Part shown: positions 9,419-18,165 of the stretch, one piece after another
How positions within the stretch are numbered: position 1 is the stretch's first letter
How the letters are laid out: the number at the start of each line of letters is the position of its first letter
NCBI RefSeq assembly: GCF_904848585.1
Contig: NZ_CAJHCR010000001.1
Location: forward strand, 1,054,001 to 1,118,000
Origin: Paraburkholderia kirstenboschensis
GTDB lineage: Bacteria; Pseudomonadota; Gammaproteobacteria; Burkholderiales; Burkholderiaceae
Direction: 5' to 3'
DNA: 64,000 nucleotides
Position numbers and translations under genes: made by a program
Notes under the pieces: generated by a model
Told to the model about the DNA's origin: nothing
Database searches by the model: none
Seen by the model: only the letters and a program-made list of their open reading frames with translations

Positions 9419-10444
9419 TCACCGTCGCAATTCACCAGGCCCTTTCCCTGTCCACCGCTTCAATGCGCGGCGAAAGTTTGCAGCGTCGCTGAACCCTAGA
9501 AGCATCGCGACATCTTCGGTGCTCATTCGTGTCGACTGCAGGTATTCGATAGCGAGCGAGCAGCGCACATCGTCGACGATTGCAACGAAAGAGGTTCCTT
9601 CTGCTTCAAGGTGACGCCGCAAGGTCCGGCTCGTCAGGTTCAGCCTCGTCGCCACTTCCTCCATGCCTGGAAAAACACCCGGCATGCTCATCAGAATCTG
9701 GTACACCTCGCCGGACGTGCCGACCGAAGTCTTCGCCTGCCCGATCAGGCGATCGCACGTTTCCTGTAGCAGCGTTGCAGTGAGCTTGTGCGCGAGTTGC
9801 GGCTTCTGGTTGAGAATCGCGCTGTCGTAGACGAGCTCGCATTGCGGCGCGTCGAAAAAACACGGGCAGCCGAGATACTGCGAATAGACACCGGCATGTG
9901 CCGGAGCAGGGTACGAGAAACATGCCTTGAGCGGCGGGCAGCTATGACCGGCTACATCCTGCAGATGAGTGACATGCTGCGTGAACTGCTGCTCGATGAT
10001 GAACTCGCGGAGTTCGCGCGACGGGCTCGAAACGAACGCGTCCGGAAACGACCAGACAGCCTTGTCCGGATACTCGGTCCACTCGATCGTGACCGTGGGT
10101 GTCGCGAGGCGATGGTACTTGACGCCGAGACGGAAGTAATCGCGCAACGAAAGGCACGACATCAACGCATAGCCGTACATGCCGTATGCCGACAGGTGCA
10201 GACGCGAGCCGACCTTGAACGGCGTCGCGGGATCGCGCGAGAGCAGCACCGCGTTGCGAGCCACAACTGCATACTGACGCACCGATGTCATCACGGACGC
10301 GTCGTTGAGTTGATCCACCGTCAGGCCGCTTCCCTTCAGACTGGTTTCGGGCGCAATGCCTTGCTCCGCGAGGACTTCGACCAGCGCGGAGATCTTGTAC
10401 GGTGCGTAGATACGCTCATTGAGCAACGGGCGAGTCGATGCCAA
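9419..10444 (-). CDS. AraC-family transcriptional regulator (arabinose-binding-like sensor domain)
   Basis: 341 residues: N-terminal ligand-binding domain of the type found in OruR/ArgR-like AraC proteins (about 20-210) and a C-terminal double helix-turn-helix (about 250-340) with the segment FSDAANFRRALKRWTG in the second helix pair. The predicted start is TTG at 10444, supported by GGAG six bases upstream; no in-frame ATG lies close by. It is divergent from the BKACE operon and is the obvious candidate for its regulator. A perfect palindrome sits just upstream of its start. Confidence 0.9.
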   Translation of the reverse strand: MASTRPLLNERIYAPYKISALVEVLAEQGIAPETSLKGSGLTVDQLNDASVMTSVRQYAVVARNAVLLSRDPATPFKVGSRLHLSAYGMYGYALMSCLSLRDYFRLGVKYHRLATPTVTIEWTEYPDKAVWSFPDAFVSSPSRELREFIIEQQFTQHVTHLQDVAGHSCPPLKACFSYPAPAHAGVYSQYLGCPCFFDAPQCELVYDSAILNQKPQLAHKLTATLLQETCDRLIGQAKTSVGTSGEVYQILMSMPGVFPGMEEVATRLNLTSRTLRRHLEAEGTSFVAIVDDVRCSLAIEYLQSTRMSTEDVAMLLGFSDAANFRRALKRWTGKGPGELRR

Positions 10445-10455
10445 AAAAAGCTCCG

Positions 10456-10580
10456 CAGATTGTCCTCGGGGGACATCTCCATGTCCGGAAATGACCTTAC
10501 CCCGGCGATCGTATCGAAATAAGATTGACTACACAAGACGATGCGCCTGCACAGCGGCTGTAGCGTCTGCAGACAATCTG
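10456..10580. promoter_or_regulatory. Candidate operators between the AraC gene and the BKACE operon
   Basis: Two symmetric elements lie in the divergent intergenic region. A perfect six-base-arm palindrome GGACAT-CTCC-ATGTCC is at 10471-10486, close to the AraC start, where it could serve autoregulation. The nine-mer CAGATTGTC (10456-10464) recurs as its exact reverse complement GACAATCTG at 10572-10580, about 70 bases before the BKACE gene. Spaced copies like these would suit a looping AraC-type regulator, but this is inference from symmetry only. Confidence 0.4.
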
Positions 10581-10653
10581 GAGACAACGTGGACGCGTGA
10601 TCCGGTTGCGCACGACAGTGCGCCGGGTCATGTCCACATTTGAGGATATTTCA

Positions 10654-11592
10654 ATGAGCGACACGAGCCGAAAGGTCATCATTTCATGCGCGATCACGGG
10701 GGCAACGCATGTCCCGTCGATGTCGGAATTTCTGCCGATCACGCCCGAGCAGATCAAGGATCAGGCGATCGAAGCGGCTCAGGCGGGCGCCGCCATCATC
10801 CACTTGCACGCTCGCGATCCAGTTGACGGCCGCCCGACACCGAGCCCGGAAATCTTCAAGGCCTTCGTGCCCTCGATCGCCGAAGCGACCGACGCCGTCA
10901 TCAACATTACGACAGGCGGCAGCACGCGCATGACGCTCGAAGAACGTCTTGCGTACCCGCGGCTGGCCAGGCCCGAGATGTGTTCGCTCAACATGGGCTC
11001 GATGAACTTCTCGATTCATCCCGTCGCCGCAAAAATTTCGTCGTGGCGCTACGGCTGGGAGAAGGACTACATCGAAGGAATGGAAGACATGATCTTCCGC
11101 AACACGTTCAGGGACATTCGCAACATTCTTCTGGAACTGGGGGCAAGCGGCACGCGCTTCGAATTCGAATGCTACGACGTGGGCCACCTGTATAACCTCG
11201 CGCATTTCGTCGATCAGGGCCTCGTCAAACCGCCGTTTTTCATTCAATCGGTGTTCGGGATTCTGGGCGGTCTGGGCGCCGACCCAGAAAACATGCTGCT
11301 GATGCGTTCGACCGCAGACCGGCTGTTCGGCCGCGAAAATTATCATTTCTCCGTGCTCGGCGCAGGTCGGCATCAGATGCCGCTCGTGACCATGAGCGCG
11401 ATCATGGGCGGCAATGTGCGCGTGGGTCTGGAAGACAGTGTGTATCTCGCGAAGGGCGTGAAGGCAGAGACCAACGCGCAACAGGTCCGCAAGATCCGGC
11501 GCATTCTCGAAGAACTATCGCTGGAGATCGCCACGCCCACCGACGCGCGAAAAATGCTGGGCCTCAAGGGCGCCGACCAGGTCGCCCTGTAG
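10654..11592 (+). CDS. Beta-keto acid cleavage enzyme (BKACE / DUF849 family)
   Basis: 312 residues, TIM-barrel family of Kce (3-keto-5-aminohexanoate cleavage enzyme) and dehydrocarnitine cleavage enzyme. These Zn enzymes react a beta-keto acid with acetyl-CoA to give acetoacetate and the matching acyl-CoA. The metal-binding HxH is seen in IIHLHARDP (about residues 47-55), followed by the family segments INITTGGS and CSLNMGSMNF. The ATG at 10654 has GAGGA eight bases upstream; a frame-consistent ATG at 10630 is less well placed. First gene of an operon with an MFS transporter and two SDR dehydrogenases, which fits oxidation of a beta-hydroxy acid before cleavage. The substrate is unknown. 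Confidence 0.92.
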   Translation: MSDTSRKVIISCAITGATHVPSMSEFLPITPEQIKDQAIEAAQAGAAIIHLHARDPVDGRPTPSPEIFKAFVPSIAEATDAVINITTGGSTRMTLEERLAYPRLARPEMCSLNMGSMNFSIHPVAAKISSWRYGWEKDYIEGMEDMIFRNTFRDIRNILLELGASGTRFEFECYDVGHLYNLAHFVDQGLVKPPFFIQSVFGILGGLGADPENMLLMRSTADRLFGRENYHFSVLGAGRHQMPLVTMSAIMGGNVRVGLEDSVYLAKGVKAETNAQQVRKIRRILEELSLEIATPTDARKMLGLKGADQVAL

Positions 11593-11690
11593 CCGCGATC
11601 TGTACTTGCTGCGAGACCATCATTCGATGAGTCTCGATCTGCCTCGCAACAACAAAAAATAGAGCTGTTTCAAATATTGGAGACGACGTT

Positions 11691-13037
11691 ATGGATACCG
11701 CTTCCGCCGATCAGCGGGTCGGACAGTTGCATCGCATCGCCACGCACAAAGCAATGGCCAGACTCATTCCGTTGATGTGCGCCATCTACTTCATGTCCTT
11801 CCTCGATCGCACCAACGTCGCGCTCGCGAAGCTTCAGCTCGCGGCGGATGTGGGCATCAGCGCCGCTGCGTATGGTTTCGGCTCAGGCATTTTCTTTCTC
11901 GGCTATGCATTGCTTGAAGTTCCGAGCAACCTGGCAGCCCACAAGGTTGGTCCGCGCCGCTGGATCGCACGCATCGCGGTGACGTGGGGCATTCTGTCGA
12001 CGGCGATGATGTTCGTGCAGGGAACGTCCTCGTTCTACTTGTTGCGCGTTCTGCTGGGCATTGCGGAAGCCGGCCTTTTCCCTGCGCTGATGTATATGGT
12101 GACGCTCTGGTTCGCGCCTCACGACCGGCCTGTCGTGGTCGGCTGGATTTATATTGCGCCGGCGCTCGCGCTCATGCTGGGAAATCCGTTGGGCGGGGCG
12201 TTGATGCAACTCGACGGCTTCGGCGGCCTGCATGGCTGGCAATGGATGTTCATGATCGAAGGCATTCCGAGCGTGATCGTCGGCATCGTATTGTTCTTCA
12301 AGATGCCCGAACGGCCGCGCGACGCACGATGGCTCTCGGCGGCCGAGCGCGATGTGCTGGAGACGCATGCGGTGATCGACGGGCACGGCCGCGCCGACTA
12401 TTCGTCCGCAAACTGGATTGCCGCTCTGAAACGGCCCACTACGGTGCTGATCGGTATCATCTATTTTCTGAATCAGGTCGCGTTCGTCGGACTGTACTTC
12501 TTTACGCCCGCCATCATCCACCAGATGCATGTGGATTCGTCGCTCGTGGTCGGTTTTCTTTCGGCGAGCGTGGGTCTCGGCTTTCTGCTTGGCGTGCTGG
12601 TTCTCCCGCGTATCCACCGCCGAACGGATAGAGACTGTCTGTTTCTCGGCATTCTGACCGCAGGGCTTATCGTCGGTGCTTGCGCATATCTTGCCGTGAC
12701 GAATCCCGCCGCGCGAATCGCGCTGCTCACTGTCACTGCATTCTTTGCTGGCGGCGTGCTGCCGTCTTACTGGGCGATCGCGATGAAACGTCTGCAAGGC
12801 ATTCAGGCAGCCGCCGGCCTTGCGTTCGTCAACACGATCGGGTTGATTGGCGGCTTCGTGGGACCGTATCTGTTCGGTATTGCAGAAACAGCCTCCGGTC
12901 GAAGCGATGCCGGTTTCACAGTGATTCTGATTGCCGGGGTGCTCGGTCTCGCACTGGTTCCTGTGCTGGCACGAGCAATGCGCAGCGAGGCCGGTGTGCT
13001 TGTGTCGTCCGAGCCGGCTGCACAGATGAAACCATAG
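11691..13037 (+). CDS. MFS transporter, anion:cation symporter (ACS) type
   Basis: 448 residues with twelve predicted membrane helices in two groups of six and a cytoplasmic loop near residues 215-245. The N-terminal [11 protein letters not shown] in helix 1 is the signature of the ACS (phthalate/glucarate/tartrate) branch of the major facilitator superfamily, which takes up organic acids with protons. GGAG precedes the ATG by eight bases. It sits between the BKACE gene and two dehydrogenases, so it most likely imports the acid that these enzymes degrade. Confidence 0.9.
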   Translation: MDTASADQRVGQLHRIATHKAMARLIPLMCAIYFMSFLDRTNVALAKLQLAADVGISAAAYGFGSGIFFLGYALLEVPSNLAAHKVGPRRWIARIAVTWGILSTAMMFVQGTSSFYLLRVLLGIAEAGLFPALMYMVTLWFAPHDRPVVVGWIYIAPALALMLGNPLGGALMQLDGFGGLHGWQWMFMIEGIPSVIVGIVLFFKMPERPRDARWLSAAERDVLETHAVIDGHGRADYSSANWIAALKRPTTVLIGIIYFLNQVAFVGLYFFTPAIIHQMHVDSSLVVGFLSASVGLGFLLGVLVLPRIHRRTDRDCLFLGILTAGLIVGACAYLAVTNPAARIALLTVTAFFAGGVLPSYWAIAMKRLQGIQAAAGLAFVNTIGLIGGFVGPYLFGIAETASGRSDAGFTVILIAGVLGLALVPVLARAMRSEAGVLVSSEPAAQMKP

Positions 13038-13080
13038 CGGGCATGTACGAGCCTGGCTTTTACAGGAAGGATATTCAACG

Positions 13081-13821
13081 ATGAAACTGAACGGTAAAGT
13101 CGCCATCATTACAGGCGCGGGGCAGGGGATCGGCGCGGCAACTGCATTGAAGTTCGCACGCGAAGGGGCGGTTGTGATCGCTTGCGACATGAATCTGGAT
13201 GCGGTGGCGACGGTCGTGCATTTGTGTCGCGAAGCGGGCGGGAAGGCTGACGCATTCGCCGTCGACGTCACGAATCGCATGCAAGTCGATGAAATGGTCG
13301 CCAAAGTGCGCGGCAAGTATGGGCGCATCGATGTGGTGGTCAACAACGCGGGCATCACTCGCGACGCCCGTTTGCAGAAGATGACGTTGCAGCAATTCGA
13401 CGACGTGATCGACGTGAATCTTCGCGGCGTTTTCCATACGGCACAGGCAGTTGTCGATACCATGATAGAACAGGGCTCGGGCGTCATCCTGAACGCGAGT
13501 TCCGTAGTGGGCATCTACGGTAACTACGGACAGACGAACTATGCCGCAGCCAAGTTCGGCGTGATCGGCTTCACGAAGACATGGAGTCGCGAGCTCGGTC
13601 CGAAAGGTATTCGCGTGAATGCGGTTGCGCCGGGTTTCATCGACACGCCTATCCTCAAGACGATCCCCGAAGATGTGTTGTCGAAGATGCGCGACCAGGT
13701 GCCGCTGCGCCGGCTCGGCAAGCCCGAGGAAATCGCCAGCATCTACGCGTTCCTCGCGAGCGACGAAGCAAGCTATGTCAACGGCGCGGTTATCGAGGCC
13801 ACCGGAGGACTCACGCTGTGA
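13081..13821 (+). CDS. SDR-family oxidoreductase, FabG-like
   Basis: 246 residues, classical short-chain dehydrogenase. NAD(P)-binding TGAGQGIG at residues 12-19, NNAG near residue 88, catalytic Ser near 140, and Tyr-x-x-x-Lys in YAAAKF near 153. An Asp after the second strand (ACDMN) suggests NAD(H) preference. It closely follows the MFS gene and is preceded by AGGAAGGA. In this operon a plausible job is to oxidise a 3-hydroxy acid to the beta-keto acid used by BKACE; general FabG activity cannot be excluded. Confidence 0.9.
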   Translation: MKLNGKVAIITGAGQGIGAATALKFAREGAVVIACDMNLDAVATVVHLCREAGGKADAFAVDVTNRMQVDEMVAKVRGKYGRIDVVVNNAGITRDARLQKMTLQQFDDVIDVNLRGVFHTAQAVVDTMIEQGSGVILNASSVVGIYGNYGQTNYAAAKFGVIGFTKTWSRELGPKGIRVNAVAPGFIDTPILKTIPEDVLSKMRDQVPLRRLGKPEEIASIYAFLASDEASYVNGAVIEATGGLTL

Positions 13822-13912
13822 GCAGCGTTATCAACCGCACTTCGAACCGCACTTCGAGCCACACCACAAGCCGCATGACGAGCGATATGAAAAACATGAG
13901 AGAGGCACGAGC

Positions 13913-14704
13913 ATGAGCATCATTGATCTTTTGAAGCCGAGGCCCGGGCTGCGGGTATTCATATCGGCAGGTGCTGCGGGGATCGGCTTGGCGATCGCCG
14001 AAGCGTTCATCGAGGCGCAAGCAGAGGTTTATATCTGTGATGTAAACCAGGCCGCCATCGATGAGGCCAGATTGCGGTTCCCCAAATTGCACGCGGGTAT
14101 CGCCGACGTGTCGAAGCAGGCACAGGTCGATCAGATCATCGACGACGCGCGGCGCAAGCTCGGCGGACTCGATGTTCTGGTCAATAACGCCGGCATCGCG
14201 GGACCTACGGGGGCCGTGGAGGAACTCGACCCCGCGCAATGGGAAAGCACTGTTTCCACTAATCTCAACAGTCAGTTCTATTTCCTGCGCAAGGCGGTGC
14301 CGGTGCTGAAGGAGACATCGGACTGCGCGAGCATCATCGCGATGTCATCTGTCGCGGGACGTCTGGGGTATCCGTTCCGAACCCCATACGCGTCGACGAA
14401 ATGGGCAATCGTGGGGCTGGTCAAATCGCTCGCTGCGGAGCTCGGGCCGAGCAATGTCCGCGTCAACGCGATCCTGCCCGGCGTGGTGGAAGGCGAACGG
14501 ATGGACCGCGTGATCTCCGCTCGTGCAGAGGCCCTTGGTATTCCGTTTGACACGATGCGCGAAGAGTATCTGAAGAAGATCTCGCTGCGCCGCATGGTGA
14601 CGGTCGACGACATCGCGGCAATGGCACTGTTTCTCGCGTCGCCGGCGGGCAGCAATGTGACGGGGCAGGCAATCAGCGTGGATGGCAACGTCGAGTATTT
14701 ATGA
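13913..14704 (+). CDS. SDR-family oxidoreductase
   Basis: 263 residues. The nucleotide-binding loop reads SAGAAGIG, the NNAG motif is near residue 92, the catalytic Ser lies in AMSSVAG and Tyr/Lys in YASTKW near 161-165; CDVN after the second strand points to NAD(H). A GAGAGAGG ribosome-binding site precedes the ATG. Last gene of the BKACE operon, 91 bases after the first SDR; the spacer contains two copies of AACCGCACTTCG. Two dehydrogenases suggest two oxidation steps or two stereoisomers of the substrate. Confidence 0.9.
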   Translation: MSIIDLLKPRPGLRVFISAGAAGIGLAIAEAFIEAQAEVYICDVNQAAIDEARLRFPKLHAGIADVSKQAQVDQIIDDARRKLGGLDVLVNNAGIAGPTGAVEELDPAQWESTVSTNLNSQFYFLRKAVPVLKETSDCASIIAMSSVAGRLGYPFRTPYASTKWAIVGLVKSLAAELGPSNVRVNAILPGVVEGERMDRVISARAEALGIPFDTMREEYLKKISLRRMVTVDDIAAMALFLASPAGSNVTGQAISVDGNVEYL

Positions 14705-14815
14705 AGCGATGCCGGCTTGTATGCGGGAGACGGCGAAGCGGCGTTGGAACGTTGCACGGTTACGTGGTTACGCGTCGCGAATGCGGGTAACGGGGCGCTG
14801 CGCACGCCAAGGCGC

Positions 14816-15748
14816 TTACCTTGCTCTCGAAGCCGCGTTGGATGGACTAAGCTGCGCCGCCGCCGCGAACATTTGCGTGAACTGATCCAACGCGGGCAGC
14901 GTATCGCGGCCGCTGCGCGTGATCCGATAGAACGAAAATTCCACTTCGGGCCGGATCACGTCGATGCGCACCTGATAGTGACGGCAGATGTGTTCGCAGA
15001 ACGACGGCATGATCGCGACGCCAAGTCCTTCGTGAGCCATTGCGACGGCGGTCTGCAGGTGACCCACGACCGTCCGCCGTCCCGCAGTGACTTCTTCTTT
15101 CGACAGCGAAGCTTCTATCAGCCGCTGCAACGGGTTGTCCTTCGGCAAGGTTATGAGCGGCAGCCCTTCGAGCGCGCGCCATTGCACGCCGTCGCGCGGC
15201 ACCTTGCCGATTCCATGCGCGCCTTCCATTGTCGATGACACGACGACGAGCCGCGTCGGAAAAATGGGCACGCGATCTATGCCCGACAGTTGCGAAAAGA
15301 AGATGCCGAACGCCGCGTCGAGATCGCCTTCCTCAACCATCTTCAGGAGCTCGCCTGGAGGACGGTCGACGAGTTCGAGCTGTGCTTGCGGACTCGTCTC
15401 GGCGAAACGCGCCAGCACTTGCGGCATGAGGCTCGCGGCGATCATGGGCGTGCAGCCCAGCAGCAACGAAGCCTTTTTCTGCCGGCCAAGCTCGTTCAGT
15501 TCGATAACGGACTTCTCGAGCGTGTCGACGATTTTCATGGCCGTCGGATAGAACAGGCGGCCCGCTTCCGTCAATGCGACAGTCCGCGTGGTGCGCTCGA
15601 ACAGCCGGCAATTGAGTTGCGTCTCCAGTTCGCGGATGATCGCGCTCAGCGCTGCCTGACTCAGATGCATGCTCTGTGCGGTCTTTGTAAAACTCGACGC
15701 GTTTGCGACGCCAAGAAACACCTTGAGTTGCTTCAGGGACAGATTCAT
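14816..15748 (-). CDS. LysR-family transcriptional regulator
   Basis: 310 residues, standard layout: N-terminal winged helix-turn-helix (about 1-60, with TAQSMHLSQAALSAIIRELE) and a periplasmic-binding-protein-like effector domain (about 90-295). The start at 15748 (MNLSLKQLKVFL) matches the usual LysR start better than an ATG nine codons upstream. It is the last gene of the long minus-strand catabolic run, 90 bases after ubiD, and is the only regulator in that run, so it is the best candidate to control it, probably with an aromatic acid or intermediate as effector. Confidence 0.93.
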   Translation of the reverse strand: MNLSLKQLKVFLGVANASSFTKTAQSMHLSQAALSAIIRELETQLNCRLFERTTRTVALTEAGRLFYPTAMKIVDTLEKSVIELNELGRQKKASLLLGCTPMIAASLMPQVLARFAETSPQAQLELVDRPPGELLKMVEEGDLDAAFGIFFSQLSGIDRVPIFPTRLVVVSSTMEGAHGIGKVPRDGVQWRALEGLPLITLPKDNPLQRLIEASLSKEEVTAGRRTVVGHLQTAVAMAHEGLGVAIMPSFCEHICRHYQVRIDVIRPEVEFSFYRITRSGRDTLPALDQFTQMFAAAAQLSPSNAASRAR

Positions 15749-15838
15749 CTGCGACGATCCTTGGGGGCAGGGCACGAGAGGGCTGCCCGGATTCTATCGC
15801 CGTGCACGAATGTCCGCGACCGGGACACACCCGACCTG

Positions 15839-17404
15839 TCATGCAAATCCGTATCGTCCCTCGTCGTCGCGAACAGTGACGCGGCGCGCGGCCGTATCTT
15901 CGAGCCAACGCACCACTTCGCGCCCGTCGCGCGTTCCTGCCGCGGACATCAGTTCGGTGAAACGCTTGGGGCCGTGTTCGAGCGCGGCTTCGAGCGACTC
16001 GAAACGCGCGCCGGTGAGAGCAGGCGGCGTCGGCACGCGATGTTCCAGATCGCGCTCTTCGCCCGGACGCAGCAGCGGCAGCGTGAGGTCGAAGCCAAGC
16101 TTCGCGGTCACCGTCGCCCCGGCAAGAGAAGGGTCGAGCGGCATCGCGCGCATGCCGCTGTGCATCACGAGGTCGCGGTCGGCCTGAAAGCGTGTGGCGA
16201 GTGCCCAATCCATCTGTTCGTCGGAAAAGATATCGATGTCGGGGTCGGCCACGAAGACGTGCTTGACGTTGGCGAGCGACGCGAACACAGCCGCGATGGC
16301 GTTGCGCGCTTCGCCCGGAACGCGTTGTTGCATCGCGATACGCACGTTGAACATGCCGCCCGTTGCCGGGCTCGCATAGACCGCCTTGATTTCCCGCACA
16401 GCCGTTTCGAGCGCACGCCATACGGTCACTTCCGTGCGCAGCGCGGCCAGTTGAGCCGTATCGGTGCGCGCCATCGTGCGGCCTCCAATCGTGCACGTCT
16501 GAAACACGGCGTCCTTGCGATGCGTGATGGCGGTCAGATGAAACACGGGGTTGGTCTTAATGCCGCCGTAATAGCCCAGGAATTCGCCATAAGGGCCTTC
16601 GGGTTCCGCGTGGCCGCGCTCGTCGAGATAGCCTTCGAGGATGAACTCCGCGTCGGCGGGCACGAGCAGGTCGTTGGTGACGCATTTGACCACACCCATC
16701 GGTGCGCCGCGCAATGCTGCAACGAGTTCGAGCTCGTCGGCGGGAATCCGCATCGTCGCGCCAACGTGATCGATGGGATGCGAGCCCACGGCGAACGCGA
16801 TCGGCAGTCGCTCGCCGCGCTTCGAATGCGCAATCGAGATCGCGCGCAGATCGGACGGCGCAACGAGGTCGACTCCGGCAATGCGTCGCCCGCGCAGCAT
16901 CAGCCGGCGAATGCCGACATTGGTCCAGCCGGTGTCGGGGTCGACAGCGAAATCGATCGACGCCGAAATATACGGCGCGCCATCCAGGTCGTGCTGCAAA
17001 TGCACGGGTAGCGCGGTGAAGTCGCAAGCGTCGCCGGTGAGCACGACCTGTTGAACGGGCGCCTGTTCGCGACTCACTTCGACGAGCTTGCCTTTCGTGC
17101 GCAGACGATCGCGCACGACTTCGAGCAGTTGGCCAGGCGTCGTGTCGAATGCCCGAGCGAGGCGCGAGCGGCTAGCCGCCACGCTGCCCGCGAGCGACAC
17201 GCTGCCGCCTGCCGGTTTCGCGAACCACACGGCGCGCGGATTGCCTTCCATGATGCCGGCGATATCCGCGAGATCGACGGGCTCGTTGCGCCGCTCGAGT
17301 TCGGTCTCGTCGAGCGATTCGAGAAAGCGCCGCAGCCGGAAGCGCTCCAGGTCGGGCAATTGCGCGCCTTGCGCGGTGGAAGCAATGGTGGTCTTGGGTC
17401 TCAA
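15839..17404 (-). CDS. UbiD-family (de)carboxylase
   Basis: About 521 residues. UbiD enzymes use prenylated FMN to decarboxylate, or reversibly carboxylate, unsaturated and aromatic acids. Family features seen: an N-terminal segment with LRRFLESLDE, the conserved IGIR-like stretch GIRRLMLRGRR, and the active-site loop EGPYGEFLGYYGG near residue 285. I chose a TTG start at 17404 because AAGGA lies seven bases upstream and it clears the preceding crotonase stop at 17440; an ATG far upstream would overlap that gene by over 120 bases. A UbiX flavin prenyltransferase, which makes the required cofactor, is at the head of the same gene run. Confidence 0.92.
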   Translation of the reverse strand: MRPKTTIASTAQGAQLPDLERFRLRRFLESLDETELERRNEPVDLADIAGIMEGNPRAVWFAKPAGGSVSLAGSVAASRSRLARAFDTTPGQLLEVVRDRLRTKGKLVEVSREQAPVQQVVLTGDACDFTALPVHLQHDLDGAPYISASIDFAVDPDTGWTNVGIRRLMLRGRRIAGVDLVAPSDLRAISIAHSKRGERLPIAFAVGSHPIDHVGATMRIPADELELVAALRGAPMGVVKCVTNDLLVPADAEFILEGYLDERGHAEPEGPYGEFLGYYGGIKTNPVFHLTAITHRKDAVFQTCTIGGRTMARTDTAQLAALRTEVTVWRALETAVREIKAVYASPATGGMFNVRIAMQQRVPGEARNAIAAVFASLANVKHVFVADPDIDIFSDEQMDWALATRFQADRDLVMHSGMRAMPLDPSLAGATVTAKLGFDLTLPLLRPGEERDLEHRVPTPPALTGARFESLEAALEHGPKRFTELMSAAGTRDGREVVRWLEDTAARRVTVRDDEGRYGFA

Positions 17405-17439
17405 TGTAGTGTCCTTGTGCAGAGGCCGGCGCGCGGCCT

Positions 17440-18165
17440 TCAGAAGCGTGCTGACAGCGCGGTGGCTGCGAGATGCGCTGCAAAGCCGCTCGAAGCCGCG
17501 GCGGGCATCTCCGGAGCGAGGTGCAGAAACTGCTTGACCGCACGCAGCGTGACCGCACTGCAACCGAGCAGCGTTTCGGTGAGCGCATCGGCTTCGGCGT
17601 CGAGGGACGCGGCGGCCACGACGCGGCTCACGAGTCCCGCTGCCAGCGCCTCATGAGCCGAGAGCCGCGCGCGGCTCAGCACCATATGCGCAACCGTCTT
17701 AACCGGCACACGTCCGAGCAGTGCCGACATGACGAGCGTCGGGGGAATATCGCGCTCCATCTCGGGAATCTGGAAGACGGCGTCGTCGGCGGCGAGCGCG
17801 ACGTCGCACACTCCCGCGAGCGCACAGCCCACGCCGATCGCCTCGCCACGCACGACGGACAGCACCGGCACCCGCACGGCCTTCAGCGCATCGTACAGCG
17901 CGAGCGGCGGCGCGGCGACCACGCGGCGCAGCGTTTCCGCGGACGGCTTCGCGCCGGCCGGCGGCATCGGCGATTGACGCCCTTTGCAGAAGTCCTTGCC
18001 GCTCGTGACGATGCGCACGAGCTTGGTGTCGTCGTCGATCGTGCTAACGGCTGCGATGATCGCATCGCTCATCGGCTGGTCGATCAGGTTGCCGTTCTCC
18101 GGCCTGTCGAGCACCACTTCGAGCAACGCGCCCTGACGGCGAATAGCCACGGATTCAGTTGACAT
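17440..18165 (-). CDS. Enoyl-CoA hydratase/isomerase (crotonase) family protein
   Basis: 241 residues, slightly short for a crotonase. The first oxyanion-hole segment is unusual: GKDFCKGRQSP instead of the common FSAGxDL. The second is GEAIGVGCALAG, and a Glu in the PEMERD segment (near 130) is in the region of the catalytic acids. The start overlaps the end of the molybdenum hydroxylase large-subunit gene by 11 bases, so expression is coupled. Crotonases can be hydratases, isomerases or CoA-thioester hydrolases; in furoate pathways a crotonase-family protein hydrolyses 2-oxoglutaryl-CoA. Its presence implies a CoA-ester stage, although no CoA ligase is in this run. Confidence 0.88.
   Translation of the reverse strand: MSTESVAIRRQGALLEVVLDRPENGNLIDQPMSDAIIAAVSTIDDDTKLVRIVTSGKDFCKGRQSPMPPAGAKPSAETLRRVVAAPPLALYDALKAVRVPVLSVVRGEAIGVGCALAGVCDVALAADDAVFQIPEMERDIPPTLVMSALLGRVPVKTVAHMVLSRARLSAHEALAAGLVSRVVAAASLDAEADALTETLLGCSAVTLRAVKQFLHLAPEMPAAASSGFAAHLAATALSARF

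Noticed and set aside
11883..13514. Open frame of about 540 codons antisense to the MFS transporter and first SDR gene
   Set aside because: It spans two real genes on the other strand and shows no domain; composition is that of an antisense shadow.
15290..17011. Plus-strand open frame of about 570 codons over the LysR/UbiD genes
   Set aside because: His/Arg-rich, opposite two well-identified genes; not coding.
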